From JBAYZQ01 sp041672385 (lineage in GTDB: Bacteria; Spirochaetota; Spirochaetia; Sphaerochaetales; Sphaerochaetaceae), in contig JBAYZQ010000028.1 of the NCBI GenBank assembly GCA_041672385.1, forward strand, positions 1 through 17,962: a stretch of DNA of 17,962 bases, in the 5' to 3' direction. Position numbers and translations under genes: made by a program. Shown here in pieces: positions 14,768-17,962 of the stretch (position 1 is the first letter of the stretch; each line of letters begins with the position of its first letter). The notes under the pieces were generated by a model, which saw only the letters and a list, made by a program, of their open reading frames with translations, made no database searches and was not told the origin of the DNA.

Positions 14768-15727
14768 ATGAAATTTTCAGTTATTTCATCGTTTCTTGGA
14801 AAATCAAAAGATAGATTCAATGAATACAACTCTCCCAAAACTCTGGCTGAAAAATTTGAAATAGCCAGTAGGATTGACGGAATTGAAGCATTAGAATGTG
14901 TTTATCCCTATGAAGTAAACAACATAGAAGAAACTAAAAATTTAATGCAAAAATATAACCTTAAAATTTCTGCAATCAACGTAAATGTAAAAGCAGAACC
15001 TGAATTTGTAAACGGAGGTCTTACAAGTCCGGATAAAAAAGTAAGAGAAAAAGCAGTCAGATTTATAAAAGAAGCAAAAGATTTTGCTGAGGGTGTTGGA
15101 TCTGATAAAGTTACTTGTTGTCCTTTAGGAGATGGCTATGAATTTGCCTTCCAAGCTGATTATGAAGATAACTGGAATCGTTTAAAAGAAACTTTTTCCG
15201 AAGCTGCTGATTATAAACCTGAAATAAAACTTTTTATTGAGTACAAACCTAGTGAAATCAGAGGTAAATGCTTTTTGGAAAATGCTGCTAAAACAATAAT
15301 CCTTATTAAAGAAATTGGTAAAGAAGGACTTGGAGTTACGATGGACTTTGGCCATTCCATGTATGGTGGTGGGAATCCTGCTGAAGAAATTTCTCTTTTA
15401 CATAGCTGTAACGTTCCTTATTATGTTCATATTAATGACAACGACGGTAAATGGGACTGGGATTATTTCTGCGGATCGAAACACATAATTGAGAATCTTG
15501 AATTTGTTTATTATTTGAAAAAATATGGTTACGATGATTATCTTACTAGTGATACCTCCCCTACAAGATGGAATATTGTAAAAGTTTTTGAAGCAAATAA
15601 TAATTTTACTTCAAAAATGGAACAAATAATAAATAAAATGGAAGCAGATGGTTTTGAAAAAGTCCGAAATGATCCTGACTTTATGAAAGTCTGGGCTTTC
15701 ATCGAAAAACATCTTTATTCCTGTTAG
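14768..15727 (+). CDS. TIM-barrel sugar isomerase/epimerase-like enzyme, 319 residues
   Basis: A second, longer xylose-isomerase-like TIM-barrel enzyme, only distantly related to its neighbour. Likely metal ligands are Glu158 (LFIEYKP), Asp193 and His196 (TMDFGHS), His221 (YYVHINDNDGKWDWD) and Asp262 (LTSDTSPTR), the last an Asp where many relatives have Glu. IEYKPSEIRGK and the DNDGKWDWD loop suggest a polar or carboxylated sugar substrate; this is my inference. The start is ATG 14768 behind AAGGAG, 12 bases after the first enzyme. A rho-independent terminator follows at 15756. Two different enzymes of this superfamily in one operon point to two successive steps, for example an epimerisation and an aldose-ketose isomerisation before transketolase cleavage. 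Confidence 0.85.
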   Translation: MKFSVISSFLGKSKDRFNEYNSPKTLAEKFEIASRIDGIEALECVYPYEVNNIEETKNLMQKYNLKISAINVNVKAEPEFVNGGLTSPDKKVREKAVRFIKEAKDFAEGVGSDKVTCCPLGDGYEFAFQADYEDNWNRLKETFSEAADYKPEIKLFIEYKPSEIRGKCFLENAAKTIILIKEIGKEGLGVTMDFGHSMYGGGNPAEEISLLHSCNVPYYVHINDNDGKWDWDYFCGSKHIIENLEFVYYLKKYGYDDYLTSDTSPTRWNIVKVFEANNNFTSKMEQIINKMEADGFEKVRNDPDFMKVWAFIEKHLYSC

Positions 15728-15755
15728 ATTTTTTAATTTTTTACTTCTTTTTACT

Positions 15756-15783
15756 AAGGCCGCCATTTCTGGCGACCTTTTTT
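15756..15783 (+). terminator. Rho-independent terminator of the isomerase operon
   Basis: AAGGCCGCCA and TGGCGACCTT pair at 9 of 10 positions around a TTTC loop (15756-15779), and a run of six T follows on the plus strand. It lies between two convergent genes; the reverse direction lacks a good T-run, so it mainly stops plus-strand transcription. Confidence 0.85.
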
Positions 15784-15804
15784 AATCATTAAATGTAAGA
15801 AAAT

Positions 15805-16761
15805 TTACTTGTTAACTACATTAATTGGTTTACCCTCTATAAAAGCTTTCACATTTTCCACTGCAATATCCATAAGCCTTTGTCGACTTTCTTTTGGAGC
15901 CCAGCTTATATGAGGAGTTATAATACAGTTTTTTGCTTTTAAGAGTGGATTATCCTTTTTTATTGGTTCTGTTGATACCACATCACATCCAGCTGCGTAT
16001 ACTTTTCCAGAATTTAATGCATCTGCTAAATCTTGTTCAACAATAAGAGGTCCTCTTGAATTGTTTAATATTATAACGCCATCTTTCATTTTATTGATAC
16101 TTTCTTTATTTATCATTCCCTCGGTTGAAGGGAACAATGGACAATGAAGAGCAATTATATCACTTGTTTTATACAAGGTATCAAGATCAACATATTTGCC
16201 AATCTTTTTCCCTTCTTCACAAGGATAAGAATCAAAGGCTATTACATTCATATTAAAACTTTTTGCAATTTCTCCGGTTGCTCTTCCAATTCTTCCAAAT
16301 CCTATAATTCCAATGGTTTTTCCCATAAGTTCCATAAGAGGATAATCCCAGAAACACCAGTCCTTATTATTTTCCCATCTTCCTTCATGCACAGCTTCAT
16401 TATGATGGCCAATGTGATGACAAATTTCCAGTAAGAGTGCAATTACAAATTGACTTACTGCCGATGTTCCATAAGTTGGTATATTACAAACGAGTATTGC
16501 CCTTTTCTTGGCTTCTTCAGTGTCAACAACATTATAACCTGTAGCAAGGAGTCCTACATATTTTATATTGTTACATTTTTCAAAAGTCTTTTTCGTAATT
16601 GGAACTTTATTTGTAATTACAATCTCAGCATCATTAACTCTTGAAATAATATCTTTTTCTTCAGTTCTATCATAAACTGTAAGATCTCCGAGTTGTTTTA
16701 ATGGCTGCCAGCTTAAATCTCCTGGATTTTCAGTAAAACCGTCTAGTACTACAATTTTCAT
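15805..16761 (-). CDS. D-2-hydroxyacid dehydrogenase (glycerate/hydroxypyruvate reductase-like)
   Basis: A 318-residue NAD(P)-dependent enzyme that interconverts a 2-oxo acid and a D-2-hydroxy acid. The Rossmann motif is GFGRIG (154-159), with Asp177 about 18 residues later, which suggests NAD preference. The catalytic set is Arg236 (NNSRGPLI), Glu265 (STEP) and His284 (ITPHISW). The opening MKIVVLDGFTENPGDLSWQPLKQLG is typical of glycerate dehydrogenase/hydroxypyruvate reductase-type members. The start is ATG 16761 with a GGAGAC site. It is transcribed alone, convergent with the isomerase operon and divergent from the transketolase genes, with a GntR-type operator in the shared upstream region. 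It may handle glycerate, glycolate or a longer sugar acid in the same pathway. Confidence 0.92.
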   Translation of the reverse strand: MKIVVLDGFTENPGDLSWQPLKQLGDLTVYDRTEEKDIISRVNDAEIVITNKVPITKKTFEKCNNIKYVGLLATGYNVVDTEEAKKRAILVCNIPTYGTSAVSQFVIALLLEICHHIGHHNEAVHEGRWENNKDWCFWDYPLMELMGKTIGIIGFGRIGRATGEIAKSFNMNVIAFDSYPCEEGKKIGKYVDLDTLYKTSDIIALHCPLFPSTEGMINKESINKMKDGVIILNNSRGPLIVEQDLADALNSGKVYAAGCDVVSTEPIKKDNPLLKAKNCIITPHISWAPKESRQRLMDIAVENVKAFIEGKPINVVNK

Positions 16762-16785
16762 TTTTGTCTCCTATACCTATTGTTT

Positions 16786-16818
16786 ATTATAGTCTAATCA
16801 GAAAATTGCAAATGTCAA
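16786..16818 (-). promoter_or_regulatory. Candidate promoter of the dehydrogenase gene
   Basis: On the minus strand a perfect TTGACA (16813-16818) is followed by TAGACT at 16 bases (16791-16796) or by a perfect TATAAT at 21 bases (16786-16791). Neither combination is ideal in both box and spacing. Operator site B lies seven bases upstream of the -35 box. Confidence 0.45.
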
Positions 16819-16825
16819 GTATAAA

Positions 16826-16843
16826 AATTCTGTATACATAATT
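16826..16843. promoter_or_regulatory. GntR-type operator, dehydrogenase/transketolase divergent region (site B)
   Basis: AATTCTGTATACATAATT is a near-palindrome around TGTATACA. It lies between the two divergent promoters, seven and six bases from the respective -35 boxes. Its centre is 72 bp from that of site C, so the two could act together. Confidence 0.7.
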
Positions 16844-16849
16844 TTTATA

Positions 16850-16878
16850 ATGACAAACTAAAAATAGTGTGTTAGTAT
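16850..16878 (+). promoter_or_regulatory. Candidate promoter of the split transketolase genes
   Basis: ATGACA (16850-16855) and TAGTAT (16873-16878) are 17 bases apart. A TATAAT at 16846-16851 could instead act as a -10 box, in which case site B would fall in the -35/-10 region. The choice is open. Confidence 0.4.
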
Positions 16879-16897
16879 AAATTTAGAAAAAAAATTG

Positions 16898-16915
16898 AAT
16901 TTTGTATTCTTTATT
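16898..16915. promoter_or_regulatory. GntR-type operator in the transketolase leader (site C)
   Basis: AATTTTGTATTCTTTATT matches the half-site AATTYTGTATWC well but its right half is degraded. It lies directly upstream of the AGGAGGG ribosome site, downstream of the candidate promoter. Confidence 0.5.
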
Positions 16916-16928
16916 GAGGAGGGTTAAT

Positions 16929-17768
16929 GTGAGACAAAATAACGATGTCGACTTTCTTACAGAGAAAGCCAAAGAAATTCGTAAAACTGTACTGACAATG
17001 ATTCATGAAGCAAAATCAGGACATCCAGGCGGATCGCTTTCAGCTTCGGATATTATGGCAGCTCTATACTTTGATGAACTTGACATAAAACCAGAAAATC
17101 CTAAATGGAAAGACAGAGATAAATTTGTCCTTTCAAAAGGACATGTGTGTCCAGTTTTGTATTCATGTCTGGCGCTTAGAGGATATTTTCCCTACAAGGA
17201 AATTTACACACTTAGAAAAGAAGGGTCCATTTTACAAGGACATCCGGATATGAAAGTTTGTCCAGGTATTGAAATATCAACCGGTTCTTTAGGCCAAGGT
17301 CTATCATGTGCAGTTGGAATGGCAATTGCTGGAAAACGTCTAGGATTAAAAGGTAGAGTTTTTAGTCTAATTGGAGATGGGGAAAGCCAAGAAGGACAAA
17401 TTTGGGAAGCCTTAGAAACAGCAAGTAAATATAAATTAAGTAATTTAACTGTAATTTTAGATAAAAATGGAATTCAAAATGATAATACTGTTGAATTTAT
17501 AATGCCGGTACGAAATATGGTAAAAAAGTTTGAAAGTTTTGGACTTGAGACCTATGAAATCAACGGACATAATATGAAAGAAATAACAGATGCTTTTGAT
17601 AAAATTAGAGTAAGTAAATATGATGGGCCAAGGGCTATTGTCGCAAATACTGTTAAGGGGAAAGGTGTTTCATTTATGGAAAATGTTGTCAAATGGCATG
17701 GAATGGCCCCAAATGATGAGCAATACGCTCAAGCAATGAAAGAAATTGAAGGAGGCCTATCATGCTGA
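16929..17768 (+). CDS. Transketolase, N-terminal (thiamine diphosphate-binding) subunit
   Basis: The first half of a split transketolase, 279 residues. It carries KSGHPGGSLSASDIMAALYF (His32), LSKGH (Gly71-His72), GHP (His105), STGSLGQGLS (118-126) and the thiamine-diphosphate motif from GDG (149-151) to Asn180. I chose GTG 16929 because AGGAGGG (16917-16923) sits five bases upstream. The frame is open back to a TTG at 16902, but that would translate the ribosome site and part of operator site C. The second subunit begins at 17762, inside this gene (7-base overlap). Transketolases move two-carbon ketol units; split forms occur in general pentose metabolism and in special pathways, such as apulose-4-phosphate transketolase. 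Linkage to isomerases and a carboxylate importer suggests a dedicated role. Confidence 0.93.
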   Translation: MRQNNDVDFLTEKAKEIRKTVLTMIHEAKSGHPGGSLSASDIMAALYFDELDIKPENPKWKDRDKFVLSKGHVCPVLYSCLALRGYFPYKEIYTLRKEGSILQGHPDMKVCPGIEISTGSLGQGLSCAVGMAIAGKRLGLKGRVFSLIGDGESQEGQIWEALETASKYKLSNLTVILDKNGIQNDNTVEFIMPVRNMVKKFESFGLETYEINGHNMKEITDAFDKIRVSKYDGPRAIVANTVKGKGVSFMENVVKWHGMAPNDEQYAQAMKEIEGGLSC

Positions 17769-17962
17769 AATTAAGACTAGGAAGGGCAACCAGAGAAGCC
17801 TATGGCGAAGCATTGCTTGAATTAGCAGAAAATAATCCTAATATTTACGTAGTAGATGCAGACATTGGAAAATCCTGTAAAACAGTTCCCTTTTCCGAAA
17901 AATATCCTAATCAACAGATAAATGTAGGTATAGCCGAACAAAACGCCGCAGATGTTGCTGCA
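17762..17962 (+). CDS. Transketolase, C-terminal subunit (partial, first 67 residues)
   Basis: The start of the second transketolase subunit, cut by the right edge. ATG 17762 overlaps the N-subunit stop (ATGCTGA) and follows an AAGGAGG site, so translation is coupled. The fragment contains TREAYGEALLELAENNPNI, VVDADIG and NVGIAEQNAADVAA. This is the pyrimidine-binding domain, and its conserved Glu in GIAEQN activates thiamine diphosphate. The two subunits must assemble for activity because the cofactor sits at their interface. Any kinase or further enzymes of the pathway would be expected beyond this edge. Confidence 0.93.
   Translation, partial: MLKLRLGRATREAYGEALLELAENNPNIYVVDADIGKSCKTVPFSEKYPNQQINVGIAEQNAADVAA

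Noticed and set aside
16902..16928. Upstream TTG start for the transketolase N-subunit
   Set aside because: It would translate the AGGAGGG ribosome site, and part of an operator-like site; GTG 16929 is correctly spaced from that site.

Overview
The window is AT-rich, with nearly everything left of 13.8 kb on the minus strand. It looks like a gut or rumen-type anaerobic bacterium, most probably a Treponema-like spirochaete. The basis is low GC, binding-protein leaders of the type MKKL...CVFA/GAVFA followed by acidic residues, several high-affinity importers, and plant-polysaccharide genes. No rRNA, tRNA or housekeeping marker is present, so the taxon is an inference; a low-GC Firmicute is the main alternative.

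Left block (1-8145, minus strand): a hemicellulose or oligosaccharide locus. In transcription order it holds a CE15-like carbohydrate esterase, a CUT1 ABC importer (binding protein and two permeases, no ATPase in the window), a short decayed gene fragment, a GH31 alpha-glycosidase, a LacI-family repressor, and the start of a second (CUT2-type) sugar-binding protein. That last gene has its own promoter with a CG-centred palindrome suitable for the LacI protein. The esterase-importer part is visibly richer in G+C than gh31-lacI, so the locus may be a composite.

Junk-like gap (8146-8959): two 76-bp direct repeats (about 88% identical), the last 20 codons of an IS30-like transposase, and one unidentified coding-like stretch. 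This looks like a mobile-element graveyard separating the two systems. The esterase promoter appears to take its -35 box from one repeat copy.

Right block (8911-17962): tctCBA, encoding a tripartite tricarboxylate transporter (TTT) for a carboxylate; two overlapping FCD-type GntR regulators; two divergently transcribed TIM-barrel sugar isomerase/epimerase-like enzymes; a D-2-hydroxyacid dehydrogenase; and a split transketolase (N-terminal half complete, C-terminal half cut by the window edge).

The unifying signal is an 18-bp near-palindrome, roughly AATTYTGTATWCWNAATT. It occurs just downstream of the tctC promoter, just downstream of the first isomerase promoter, and twice in the dehydrogenase/transketolase divergent region; a weaker copy precedes the GntR pair. 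I infer one regulon: a sugar acid or related hydroxycarboxylate is imported by TctABC, rearranged by the TIM-barrel enzymes, oxidised or reduced by the dehydrogenase, and fed into central metabolism by a dedicated transketolase. The substrate is not identifiable from sequence alone; the gene set matches no complete pathway I know.
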